Shown: piece by piece, positions 1 through 6,350 of the stretch
Numbering within the stretch: position 1 is the first letter of the stretch
Layout of the letters: the number at the start of each line of letters is the position of its first letter
Assembly: GCA_031282095.1 (NCBI GenBank)
Contig: JAITEJ010000098.1
Span: 1 to 8,831, forward strand
Length of the DNA: 8,831 bases
Reading direction: 5' to 3'
Origin: Clostridiales bacterium
GTDB lineage: Bacteria; Bacillota_A; Clostridia; Christensenellales; CAG-917
Notes under the pieces: generated by a model
The model's input: only the letters and a program-made list of their open reading frames with translations
What the model was told of the DNA's origin: nothing
The model's database searches: none
Translations under genes and position numbers: made by a program

Positions 1-321
1 GACGCGGTTAAGGCGGCGAACCGCAAGAAGCACGGTCCGCTGAACGATTACGCTTCTTTCGGCGGCGGTTCGGATGCCGAAATGTTTTTCAAGGTCGGTT
101 TCTGCTCCGCCGACCCTGAGGGCTATATTTTAGCCGCTGAGGAAAGAACTCTTCTGAACGACAGGCTGCGGACGGTTTTGACCGCGCGTGAGTTTAAGGT
201 GTTGGAAGGGTTCATGCAAGGGCTGTCCTACGGAGAGATAGGCGCGGCGGCCGGCATAAATATTAAGGCGGTGGACAATTCGCTGCAGAGCATACGCAGG
301 AAGATGCGTAAGAAGTTGTAA
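1..321 (+). CDS. RNA polymerase sigma factor, SigH-like, C-terminal fragment (5' end outside window)
   Basis: The reading frame is open from base 1 and ends at TAA 319-321, giving the last 106 residues of a protein that starts upstream of the window. The sequence resembles the end of the Firmicute transition-state/sporulation sigma factor SigH. A stretch like 'ANRKKHGPLNDYASF' matches the end of region 2 and the linker in SigH ('KHIPLNSYVSL' type). It is followed by an acidic linker and a region 4 helix-turn-helix ('LTAREFKVLEGFMQG', 'SYGEIGAAAGI', 'KAVDNSLQSIRRKMRKKL'). Region 4 binds the -35 promoter element and the core polymerase flap. In the family, SigH directs early sporulation and competence genes, but gut Clostridia also carry SigH-like factors without sporulating. 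The ATG at 82-84 is internal to the fold and is not the start. The sigma-family call is firm; the SigH assignment rests on residue resemblance only. Confidence 0.85.
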   Translation, partial: DAVKAANRKKHGPLNDYASFGGGSDAEMFFKVGFCSADPEGYILAAEERTLLNDRLRTVLTAREFKVLEGFMQGLSYGEIGAAAGINIKAVDNSLQSIRRKMRKKL

Positions 322-485
322 AATGCTGTAAAACCGAGAAAAACAGTCATTTCGGGAAATTAATTTTTTTCGATGTTAAAACGTTGACGCGACTGCGCCG
401 GATAATCGGCAAGACCGTTTTGAGTGCTCAATTTTCGCCCGTGTTAAAATGTTTACACGCCTGCGCCGGACAATACCGCAAACGT

Positions 486-514
486 TTGACATTAATTTTT
501 TATCGGTGTAAAAT
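486..514 (+). promoter_or_regulatory. Predicted sigma-A promoter P1 for glnS
   Basis: The -35 box is TTGACA at 486-491 (perfect consensus). The -10 box is TAAAAT at 509-514 (one mismatch to TATAAT), and the spacer is exactly 17 bp. The -35 falls at the end of repeat unit B and the -10 in unit C. Transcription would begin near 521 and give a leader of about 105 bases before the glnS ATG. Confidence 0.75.
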
Positions 515-518
515 GTTA

Positions 519-547
519 TTGACAATATATTTACGTATGAGTAAAAT
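519..547 (+). promoter_or_regulatory. Predicted sigma-A promoter P2 for glnS
   Basis: A second TTGACA lies at 519-524, with a 17-bp spacer and TAAAAT at 542-547. It is identical in boxes and spacing to P1 and offset by 33 bp. Its -35 box begins four bases after the P1 -10 box, so the two promoters probably exclude each other when polymerase is bound. Its start point would be near 554, upstream of the glnS ATG. Confidence 0.75.
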
Positions 548-625
548 ATTAGCACCGTTATATACTAAACTGTGCGGAAACAGAAAGTCTGCGCTTTAAA
601 AGCGTTTGCGGAGTATGCCTTAACT

Positions 626-2287
626 ATGGATAGAAATAATCTTCCGGAGCCGTCCAATTTTATAGAAGCTTTTGTAAACGAGGATATATCCGCCGGCAAG
701 CAAGACGAAATAGTCACGCGTTTTCCGCCTGAGCCGAACGGCTATCTGCATATCGGTCACGCGAAAGCGATTTGTATAAACTTCGGCATAAAATCGAAAT
801 ACGGCGGACGTTGCAACTTGCGTTTCGACGACACTAACCCCGTCAAAGAGGATAACGAGTACGTCGAGTCCATTCAGGAGGACATCAAGTGGCTGGGCTT
901 CGAGTGGGACGGATTGTATTACGCCTCCGATTATTTCGAGGAGATGTATGATCGCGCGGTGTTACTGATAAAAAAGGGACTGGCGTACGTCTGCGACCTT
1001 AACGCCGATGAAATTAAAAACGGGCGCGGTTCGCTGACGGTTCCCGGGACTCCGAGCCCTTACAGGGATAGAAGCGTCGATGAGAATCTTGATTTGTTCG
1101 CAAAAATGCGCTCGGGAGAATTTAAAGACGGCGAAAAGGTTCTTCGCGCAAAAATTGACATGGCGTCGCCCAACATGAATATGCGCGATCCCGTTATGTA
1201 CCGTATTTTACGCGCGGCGCATCCCCATGTCGGAAATAAGTGGATCATATATCCCATGTACGACTTCGCGCACCCTATTGAGGATGCGGTCGAGGGTGTG
1301 ACTCACTCTCTCTGCTCCCTCGAATTTGAGGACCACCGCCCGTTATACGACTGGTTTACGGATAATTGCGGCTACGATCCGCGTCCGCGTCAGATAGAAT
1401 TCGCGCGGCTTAACATAACCCGCACCATAATGAGCAAGCGTTTTTTAAAAAGGCTTGTGGACGAAAAGGTTGTGGACGGTTGGAACGATCCCCGTCTGCA
1501 TACTATAAGCGGTATGCGCGAAAGAGGCTATCCCGCGGCGGCAATCCGTGACTTCTGCGCGCGGATAGGCGTCGCTAAGGCGGTGTCCACAGTGAGCGTC
1601 CATATGCTGGAGCATTGCGTGCGCGACGATTTGAACGCGAACGCCCGCCGCCGCATGGCGGTCGCCAGACCGCTGAAAGTGTTGATTGAGAATTTTCCCG
1701 CCGGAGTTTCCGAAGCCGCGGAAATTCCGAATCATCCCGATAAACCGGAACTCGGTTCGCACACGGTGACTTTTTCGCGGGAGATATATATTGAGGAAGA
1801 GGATTTTGCCTTAAATCCGCCGCCCAAGTTCTTCAGATTGAAGCCCGGCGGCATGGTTCGGTTAAAGGGCAGCTACATTATAAAGTGTACCGGGGTTGAA
1901 ACCGACGGCGGCGGAAAGCCCGCTTTGGTTCGCGCGGAATTAATCGAAGGCAGCAAGTCGGGCGGTGAAAACGCCGGGATTAAGGTTAAAAGCACTATTC
2001 ACTGGGTAAACGCCGCCGACTGCGCGGATATTAAGCTCTATATGTACGATTATTTGTTGGATGACGGCGACGGCGATTTCATTGACAGAATCAATAAGAA
2101 CTCCTTGTCGATTTTGGAGAATGCGAAAGCCGATAAGGGACTTCTTCAGTCAAAACCGTACGATAAATATCAGTTTATGCGCACAGGCTATTTTTGCGCC
2201 AGATCAGACTTCAGCACGGACAATCCGGCTTTTAACCTCGTCGTCGGGCTGAAAGACGGCTTCAAGAACGGCGGCGATCCGCTATAA
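626..2287 (+). CDS. glnS: Glutaminyl-tRNA synthetase (GlnRS)
   Basis: This encodes a cytosolic class I aminoacyl-tRNA synthetase that attaches glutamine to tRNA-Gln using ATP. The product is 553 residues, almost the length of E. coli GlnRS (554). The signature 'RFPPEPNGYLHIGHAKAI' places the HIGH motif at residues 42-45, followed by 'LRFDDTNPVKED'. The KMSKS-type loop reads IMSKR at about 268-272, as in other GlnRS. The stretch 'YPMYDFAHPIEDAVEGVTHS' and the C-terminal anticodon-binding beta barrels, ending near 'FNLVVGLKDGF', also match GlnRS rather than bacterial GluRS. The ATG at 626 is chosen because its product begins like E. coli GlnRS ('PSNFIEAFVNEDISAGK' aligns). A GTG at 572 would add 18 residues with no homology and has no ribosome binding site. 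GGAG at 610-613 is 12 bases upstream, a rather long spacing. Two tandem promoters precede the gene. No terminator is visible after the stop. Confidence 0.97.
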   Translation: MDRNNLPEPSNFIEAFVNEDISAGKQDEIVTRFPPEPNGYLHIGHAKAICINFGIKSKYGGRCNLRFDDTNPVKEDNEYVESIQEDIKWLGFEWDGLYYASDYFEEMYDRAVLLIKKGLAYVCDLNADEIKNGRGSLTVPGTPSPYRDRSVDENLDLFAKMRSGEFKDGEKVLRAKIDMASPNMNMRDPVMYRILRAAHPHVGNKWIIYPMYDFAHPIEDAVEGVTHSLCSLEFEDHRPLYDWFTDNCGYDPRPRQIEFARLNITRTIMSKRFLKRLVDEKVVDGWNDPRLHTISGMRERGYPAAAIRDFCARIGVAKAVSTVSVHMLEHCVRDDLNANARRRMAVARPLKVLIENFPAGVSEAAEIPNHPDKPELGSHTVTFSREIYIEEEDFALNPPPKFFRLKPGGMVRLKGSYIIKCTGVETDGGGKPALVRAELIEGSKSGGENAGIKVKSTIHWVNAADCADIKLYMYDYLLDDGDGDFIDRINKNSLSILENAKADKGLLQSKPYDKYQFMRTGYFCARSDFSTDNPAFNLVVGLKDGFKNGGDPL

Positions 2288-2329
2288 AAAAATAGTAACA
2301 AAAATGTGAAAAATTTTATTGGATAAGTA

Positions 2330-2358
2330 TTGAAATTCAATAAAACATGGTGTATAAT
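2330..2358 (+). promoter_or_regulatory. Strong predicted sigma-A promoter for the three-gene unit
   Basis: The -35 box is TTGAAA at 2330-2335, the spacer is 17 bp, and the -10 box is a perfect TATAAT at 2353-2358. The region is A/T-rich upstream (2286-2345), like an UP element. The predicted start point near 2365 gives a leader of about 50 bases before the ATG at 2419. The promoter separates this unit from glnS. Confidence 0.8.
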
Positions 2359-2404
2359 TACTTTTGCGATAATCATTCGAACCGACGCTTTCCGCGTTGT
2401 TCAG

Positions 2405-2413
2405 GATAAGGAG
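2405..2413 (+). promoter_or_regulatory. Ribosome binding site that decides the start of the zinc-ribbon gene
   Basis: AAGGAG at 2408-2413 lies five bases before the ATG at 2419. A GTG at 2413 in the same frame overlaps the last G of this site and so cannot be the start. The same GATAAGGAGTG/TATAAGGAGTG context precedes the next gene at 3711-3721. Confidence 0.8.
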
Positions 2414-2418
2414 TGCTT

Positions 2419-3642
2419 ATGTTTGTATGTAGAAATTGCGGCAACAAGGTAGGACCGGGGGAATCTTTCTGCGGACGGTGCGGCAAAGACGTCGTCGAGA
2501 ATTACGATGCCGTCTGCCCTAAGTGCGGCACCCATAACATAGGCGGAAGCCTTTTCTGCGTCAAATGCGGCGCAACGCTTTCCATTATCAGAAAGCCGAT
2601 ATGCCCTACGTGCGGCAAAGAGAATTATCCGGGCTCTAAATTCTGCCGTTTTTGCGGCGGGCTTATTCCCGTTTCCCCCGATACGCACACCGCGGAGCAG
2701 GTTGAAGAGGATATAGTCGCAAAGAATAAGGCGGCGATTCTTGAGGAAAAACGCATTCAGCGCTTAGAGGACGAGTTGAACGAACGCGTCGACCGTTTCG
2801 AAAGATATAAGGATTTATACGCGCGTTTCGACGACGAGTCTTTAAAGAAGCTTAAAACCGCTAACGAGAGGATTAAGGCGCAGAATATAGCCTTGTCCGA
2901 TCCCATGGAGAACGCCGGGGAAGCCGAAAGAGAATTGCTCGGCTACGTTTGTCCTTTCTGCGGCAAGGTCAATTCCCGCGAAAGCAAGAATTGCTCCCGC
3001 TGCGGCAGAGATAAGAAGAGAACCGCCGAGCTTATCGCAAAAAAACGTATTATTTCATTTAAAGAAGCGTCGCCTGTGGAAATGGGCAAATTTACCCCCA
3101 TTGTCGAACCCCCCGAATTTGCGGAAAAGCCTGAGCTTGATTTGACGTTAGAGGGTTATGAGCCGGAAATTTACGAAACTGAAGAGGAAGTTGAGGTCGT
3201 AGCCGAAACCGCCGAAACCGCGCCGGAAACGGTCGCGCCGGCAGCGCAGCCCGCATATGCGCCTCAGCCCGCGTATGCGCCCCAATATATCCAGCAGCAG
3301 CAGGCGCCGTTGCAATATGCCGTTCCGCAGTACGCCGCGGCACCGCAGTACGCCGCTCCTCAGTATGCCACCGCGGCACCGCAGTACGCCGCTCCTCAGT
3401 ATGCCGCCGCGGCATATCCGCAGCAGCAATATGCGCCGCCCGCTCCCGCTTACGGTTACGGCGGAGGTCCTATAATGATGTCTCCCGGTTTCGCCGGAGT
3501 GAATCCCGGTGAGGCGTATCAAATGCCTCCTATCATTCAGCCCGTGACTTTCGTGCCTTTCGTTTCTACGGATCAGCCGTTGTGGCAGGTTTCGCCGGAT
3601 GATACGGACGCCGTTAACGAGATCCTCGGTAAAAAAGAATAA
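2419..3642 (+). CDS. Four-zinc-ribbon protein with coiled coil and Pro/Gln/Tyr/Ala-rich tail, function unknown
   Basis: The product is 407 residues with no signal peptide or membrane segment, so it is predicted cytoplasmic. Three zinc ribbons are packed at the N-terminus: C4/C7-C18/C21, C33/C36-C47/C50 and C62/C65-C76/C79. A fourth lies at C178/C181-C192/C195. All four have CxxC-x10-CxxC spacing. Between the third and fourth is a charged, probably coiled-coil helix (about 95-155). After the fourth come a basic patch, an acidic stretch (about 215-270) and a low-complexity segment rich in P, Q, Y and A (about 270-352) built partly on a 12-residue repeat. Residues 367-389 contain a motif ('YQMPPIIQPVTFVP' core) that recurs in the next two genes. 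Such ribbons usually have a structural or interaction role, and nothing indicates an enzyme. It is the first gene of the unit, with the next start 83 bases downstream. The gene call is firm; the function is not known. Confidence 0.93.
   Translation: MFVCRNCGNKVGPGESFCGRCGKDVVENYDAVCPKCGTHNIGGSLFCVKCGATLSIIRKPICPTCGKENYPGSKFCRFCGGLIPVSPDTHTAEQVEEDIVAKNKAAILEEKRIQRLEDELNERVDRFERYKDLYARFDDESLKKLKTANERIKAQNIALSDPMENAGEAERELLGYVCPFCGKVNSRESKNCSRCGRDKKRTAELIAKKRIISFKEASPVEMGKFTPIVEPPEFAEKPELDLTLEGYEPEIYETEEEVEVVAETAETAPETVAPAAQPAYAPQPAYAPQYIQQQQAPLQYAVPQYAAAPQYAAPQYATAAPQYAAPQYAAAAYPQQQYAPPAPAYGYGGGPIMMSPGFAGVNPGEAYQMPPIIQPVTFVPFVSTDQPLWQVSPDDTDAVNEILGKKE
3334..3414 (+). repeat. 36-bp in-frame tandem repeat within the zinc-ribbon gene
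   Basis: Two copies of a 36-bp unit (3334-3369 and 3370-3405) differ only in the first base. They are followed by a partial third copy, GCCGCGGCA, at 3406-3414. Each unit encodes 12 residues (AAAPQYAAPQYA, then TAAPQYAAPQYA). Degenerate PAYAPQ/QYAVPQYA relatives precede them. The near identity at DNA level points to recent slippage, so copy number may vary between strains. Confidence 0.9.
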
Positions 3643-3725
3643 AAGCCGTATCGGCGGCGTATCTTCTCAAAACGTAACCCTTGCCGCGCGTCCTCGCGTA
3701 ACGCGGTTTATATAAGGAGTGAAAT

Positions 3726-4958
3726 ATGGAAAATCAAAATTTTGACAAGCAGGTTGTCTTTGACGTCCTACCGGTGTCGAAGCCCGTACCCATTCCCCGC
3801 CCGTCGACGGAAATTCAGATGCCCGCTATCGTTCAGCCGATCGCGCTGTCACCTCTCGTCACGTTGCAGGAATCCGTCGTGCTTAAGCAAGCGGACGCGG
3901 ACTATAATACTGCCGGCGACTATCAGCCGCGCGTCGAGGATGCGGCGAACTACAAGTCAAAACGCGGCAAGATACGCGTTATGGGCTTTTTGGTTATGCT
4001 GTTCTCCCTTTTGTTTATCGCTCCTTTCCTCTTGCCTATGTTTATGGAGGATCCGATTTCTTTTGAAATAGCGAAAGGGACGGATGCCGTTGAAGCCGAC
4101 GAGGAAAACGGGATTGAAGCGCAAGCCGCGACGCCCGCAAAGACTATCTCGTTGTCTTTACCCGAACCGTATAACATCTCCTTTATAATTGATTGGATCA
4201 CCGGAGATTATTATAAGGACTCCGTCGTTTCCTCCGCGGCAGACGTCGACGTCACCGGGCTCAACGCTCCCGATATGATGACGCTCCTTATGGGGGGCAG
4301 ACCCGACGGTTTCGATAAGGATAAATTGATCTTTGAAGACAAAGCCTCGTTTGATGCGTTCACAATTACGATCGGCGAAACGGAATATACGCTTTATAAG
4401 TATCTTACAGAGTTCGGATACCGTGATTTAAGCAAGTTAATGGACGCTCCCGAGGGTACGCAGATCTACGGCTTTGTAAAGCTCTTGAATATCGGCACCG
4501 AGGAAAAACCCGAGTATGTCATAGACGGGCGTGTCGTTGAAAAAATAACTATCGTCAAAATCGAAAATGAGGCGGGCGAGGTTTCTTACGAGGTTTACGC
4601 AGAGAAAAGCGGAATCGTCAAGTCGCCGGCGTTGTTCGCCGTAGTGGCGCTTCTGTTCGCGGCAATTACGTTCATTCTCGGCTTGATAGCCCTCATCGCC
4701 GGCGGCGGGAAAAAAGCGAAGCGTCCCTTGTTCTGGATAACCGCGTTCATCGCTTTCCTGGCGGCCGCGGCGATAGCCGTGTTCGGTATAGTCGGTCTCG
4801 ACTTGTTAGGGTTTGTAAAACCCGCGGACGGCACGGGCGCGTTCGATGTGCTGCTTGCCGACGGCGCTCCGGCTTTGGTCATGGCGGTACTCGGCTTGTT
4901 GTTGCTCTTGATCAGTATAATCGCCACTGCGGTCACAAAACGCAAAAAAGGCTATTAA
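3726..4958 (+). CDS. Four-helix membrane protein with cytoplasmic N-terminal motif and ~190-residue external domain, function unknown
   Basis: The product is 410 residues. The ATG has AAGGAG at 3714-3719 six bases upstream. The proline-rich N-terminal arm carries at residues 30-53 the motif shared with both neighbours ('IQMPAIVQPIALSP' core). A basic patch at about 77-84 (KSKRGKIR) precedes the first membrane segment at about 85-107. A polar domain of about 190 residues (108-300) follows, then membrane segments at about 303-325, 335-361 and 382-403. The basic loop KKAKR (329-333) and the basic tail KRKKGY (405-410) fit the positive-inside rule. N- and C-termini would therefore be cytoplasmic, and the 108-300 domain outside. 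There is no cleavable signal peptide and no recognisable enzyme motif. The same layout and a similar first membrane segment (RGK...SLLF) occur in the next gene, suggesting paralogues. I do not recognise the family. Confidence 0.92.
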   Translation: MENQNFDKQVVFDVLPVSKPVPIPRPSTEIQMPAIVQPIALSPLVTLQESVVLKQADADYNTAGDYQPRVEDAANYKSKRGKIRVMGFLVMLFSLLFIAPFLLPMFMEDPISFEIAKGTDAVEADEENGIEAQAATPAKTISLSLPEPYNISFIIDWITGDYYKDSVVSSAADVDVTGLNAPDMMTLLMGGRPDGFDKDKLIFEDKASFDAFTITIGETEYTLYKYLTEFGYRDLSKLMDAPEGTQIYGFVKLLNIGTEEKPEYVIDGRVVEKITIVKIENEAGEVSYEVYAEKSGIVKSPALFAVVALLFAAITFILGLIALIAGGGKKAKRPLFWITAFIAFLAAAAIAVFGIVGLDLLGFVKPADGTGAFDVLLADGAPALVMAVLGLLLLLISIIATAVTKRKKGY

Positions 4959-4962
4959 AGGC

Positions 4963-4980
4963 GCAATCGCGTTCGGTTGC
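4963..4980 (+). other. Small hairpin just after the second gene of the unit
   Basis: GCAATCG (4963-4969) pairs with CGGTTGC (4974-4980) around the loop CGTT, giving seven pairs with one G-U. It starts five bases after the stop codon. No T run follows, so it is not a standard terminator. It could protect the upstream message or modulate read-through. The remaining 138 bases to the next start contain no clear promoter. Confidence 0.4.
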
Positions 4981-5118
4981 ATAGAGAGTAAACGTCAGTT
5001 TTAAGAATTAAGAACGGACGCGTTAATTATCAGTTACAGAGATGCGGTTTTGCGGTAAAAACGTAAGTCCGTCAGCAATCTTTATCGAGAATATAAGCTG
5101 TTGTATTCGGAGGTTAAT

Positions 5119-6189
5119 ATGAGTAAGAAAAAGAAGAAGCAGGCCGGACAAGACGAAGCGGTATTCGTCGAACAGCCCGTTTTCGGCGGTGAACCCCCCG
5201 TGGATTATACGCAACCTGACGACGGATACGGTGTTTTTCAGGACGGCGTTTACGATGACGACATAACCGTCGGCGCCGAGACAGTCCAAGACGAGGCGCC
5301 CGCCGTTCAAACGCAATACGCCAACCCGAAATACAAAAACGCTTTTACGGGTAAAATCGGCGGCGTGCCGGTTATTACCCCGCAAAATCCCGTTCAGCTT
5401 TCTCCGATCGTCGTGCCTATCGCTATGGTTCCGTATACGACGCAGAATCAGCCGGTGTTACAGTTCACTTCGGACGGCAGCGCGGCATACAGTTCCGCGG
5501 CGCGCGCGGCGTCATCCGGCGGTGGCAGTACGGCGGGCGGAATATCCCAACAAGAGGAATATTTCGGCGGCGACTACGGTCCTAATCCCGAAACTCCCGC
5601 GGCGGCTCCGTACGGCGGATATCCCGCCGGCGCCGGAGATACGGCTAACGTGTCCGCGGCCGCGCCGGCTTCCGCGGGCGTTCAGGCGTTTAATGAACCC
5701 GAAAAGTTCCGCGGCAAGAATTTACTTCTTGTTATAATGTCGCTTTTGTTTGTGCTTCCCGTCGTACTCGGCTATCTCATGGGCAGTTACTCTCCGATAG
5801 GAGGCGTCAACTTGCCGTTCGGCAATGTAAACGCGATAGGATTTATCCTCGATAACACATCCGATTTCGGCGCGCTGTTCACTACGCTCGGCAATTATGA
5901 TTTTATTCTGTTGACGCTTGCTCTTGTTACCGCCGTCATAGTACTGATATTAGCGTTAATCGGGCTCATTCTTAATAAATATATCGGCACTTTCGTACCC
6001 TCGCTCTTAACCGGCGTACTTACAATCGCATCAATAGTGTTCCGCGCGATAAACAATCATACGTTTGCGCAGAATCTCTTCAAGGGTCAGTTTTTCTGGC
6101 TTTGGAGCGCTGTATTGGCACTCGGTATCGCCGCGTTTGCAATCGCCGTTTCGGTCGAACACAAAAAACGCAAGGAAGCGTCGATTTAA
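5119..6189 (+). CDS. Four-helix membrane protein with long disordered cytoplasmic arm, function unknown
   Basis: The product is 356 residues. The ATG at 5119 has GGAGG at 5109-5113 five bases upstream. An in-frame TTG at 5101 precedes that site and is rejected. The protein opens with a lysine run (MSKKKKKQ), then an acidic, low-complexity arm up to about residue 195. Residues 92-114 hold the motif shared with the two upstream genes ('VQLSPIVVPIAMVP' core). An Ala/Gly/Ser/Pro-rich stretch runs from about 120 to 190. Membrane segments lie at about 201-221, 262-285, 289-308 and 325-346, followed by a basic tail (HKKRKEASI). The basic KFRGK before segment 1 and the basic tail place both ends in the cytoplasm. 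The layout matches the preceding gene, with a much shorter outside loop (about 222-261). It is the last gene before a strong terminator. The function is unknown. Confidence 0.92.
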   Translation: MSKKKKKQAGQDEAVFVEQPVFGGEPPVDYTQPDDGYGVFQDGVYDDDITVGAETVQDEAPAVQTQYANPKYKNAFTGKIGGVPVITPQNPVQLSPIVVPIAMVPYTTQNQPVLQFTSDGSAAYSSAARAASSGGGSTAGGISQQEEYFGGDYGPNPETPAAAPYGGYPAGAGDTANVSAAAPASAGVQAFNEPEKFRGKNLLLVIMSLLFVLPVVLGYLMGSYSPIGGVNLPFGNVNAIGFILDNTSDFGALFTTLGNYDFILLTLALVTAVIVLILALIGLILNKYIGTFVPSLLTGVLTIASIVFRAINNHTFAQNLFKGQFFWLWSAVLALGIAAFAIAVSVEHKKRKEASI

Positions 6190-6224
6190 AGTCTCGATTA
6201 CTTTCGTATATCTGAAAACAACTG

Positions 6225-6270
6225 AAAAGCGCGGAGTACGTAAATTAATTTACTGCATTCCGCGCTTTTA
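6225..6270 (+). terminator. Intrinsic terminator of the three-gene unit
   Basis: AAAAGCGCGGA (6225-6235) pairs perfectly with TCCGCGCTTTT (6259-6269), an 11-bp stem ending in a T run, 35 bases after the last stop codon. The enclosed loop contains the perfect palindrome GTAAATTAATTTAC (6240-6253), which can form its own inner stem. The A run on the left arm makes it potentially bidirectional. Confidence 0.85.
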
Positions 6271-6333
6271 GCTTATCGGGGGACGGATTTGCCGCCGCAT
6301 TTTTATTCGGTGCTTTTTCGCGTGAGAGAAAGT

Positions 6334-6350
6334 ACGGAGGTTGAAGTTTG
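6334..6350 (+). promoter_or_regulatory. Ribosome binding site and UUG start of mnmA
   Basis: ACGGAGG at 6334-6340 is followed after seven bases by TTG at 6348-6350. An in-frame TGA at 6342-6344 excludes any upstream start. The first downstream ATG (codon 9) would cut into the ATP-binding loop. Initiation at UUG is therefore the only reasonable choice. Confidence 0.85.

Larger units (their letters stand above)
360..555 (+). repeat. Three imperfect ~65-bp direct repeat units upstream of glnS
   Basis: Unit A (360-427) and unit B (428-491) align over their whole length. Each starts with a T-rich run, then has G-TTAAAA, a TT-GAC or TTTAC element, the shared core CTGCGCCGGA, an AAT, a GCAA, and an ending in GTTTGA or GTTTTGA. 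Unit C (from 492) repeats the beginning (TTAATTTTTT, then GTGTAAAATG and TTGACA) and then diverges. The period is 64-68 bp. The repeats contain the promoter elements annotated separately, so the array looks like a duplicated promoter segment. The 71-residue reading frame through it starts at a TTG within a repeat, has no ribosome binding site and is not considered a gene. Apart from the repeats and the two promoters I see nothing else in the 304 bases between the sigma gene and glnS. Confidence 0.7.

Noticed and set aside
334..370. Possible terminator after the sigma gene
   Set aside because: The stem is only CCGA/TCGG plus two A-T pairs after a bulge, and the T run begins eight bases beyond it.
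384..599. Open frame of 71 codons between the sigma gene and glnS
   Set aside because: It starts at a TTG with no ribosome binding site, runs through the repeat units and both promoters, and encodes nothing recognisable.
615..623. Three-codon frame ATG CCT TAA just before glnS, possible leader peptide
   Set aside because: The only GGAG lies one base upstream of its ATG, which is too close for initiation. Three codons are too little to support a regulatory claim.
572..625. GTG-initiated 18-residue extension of GlnRS
   Set aside because: There is no ribosome binding site upstream. The product from ATG 626 already aligns with E. coli GlnRS from its N-terminus and has the usual length.
3092..3522. 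Arginine-rich frames antisense and alternate to the zinc-ribbon gene tail
   Set aside because: They arise from the repetitive Pro/Gln/Tyr/Ala codons, with no ribosome binding site. The repeated peptides are shadows of the 36-bp repeat.
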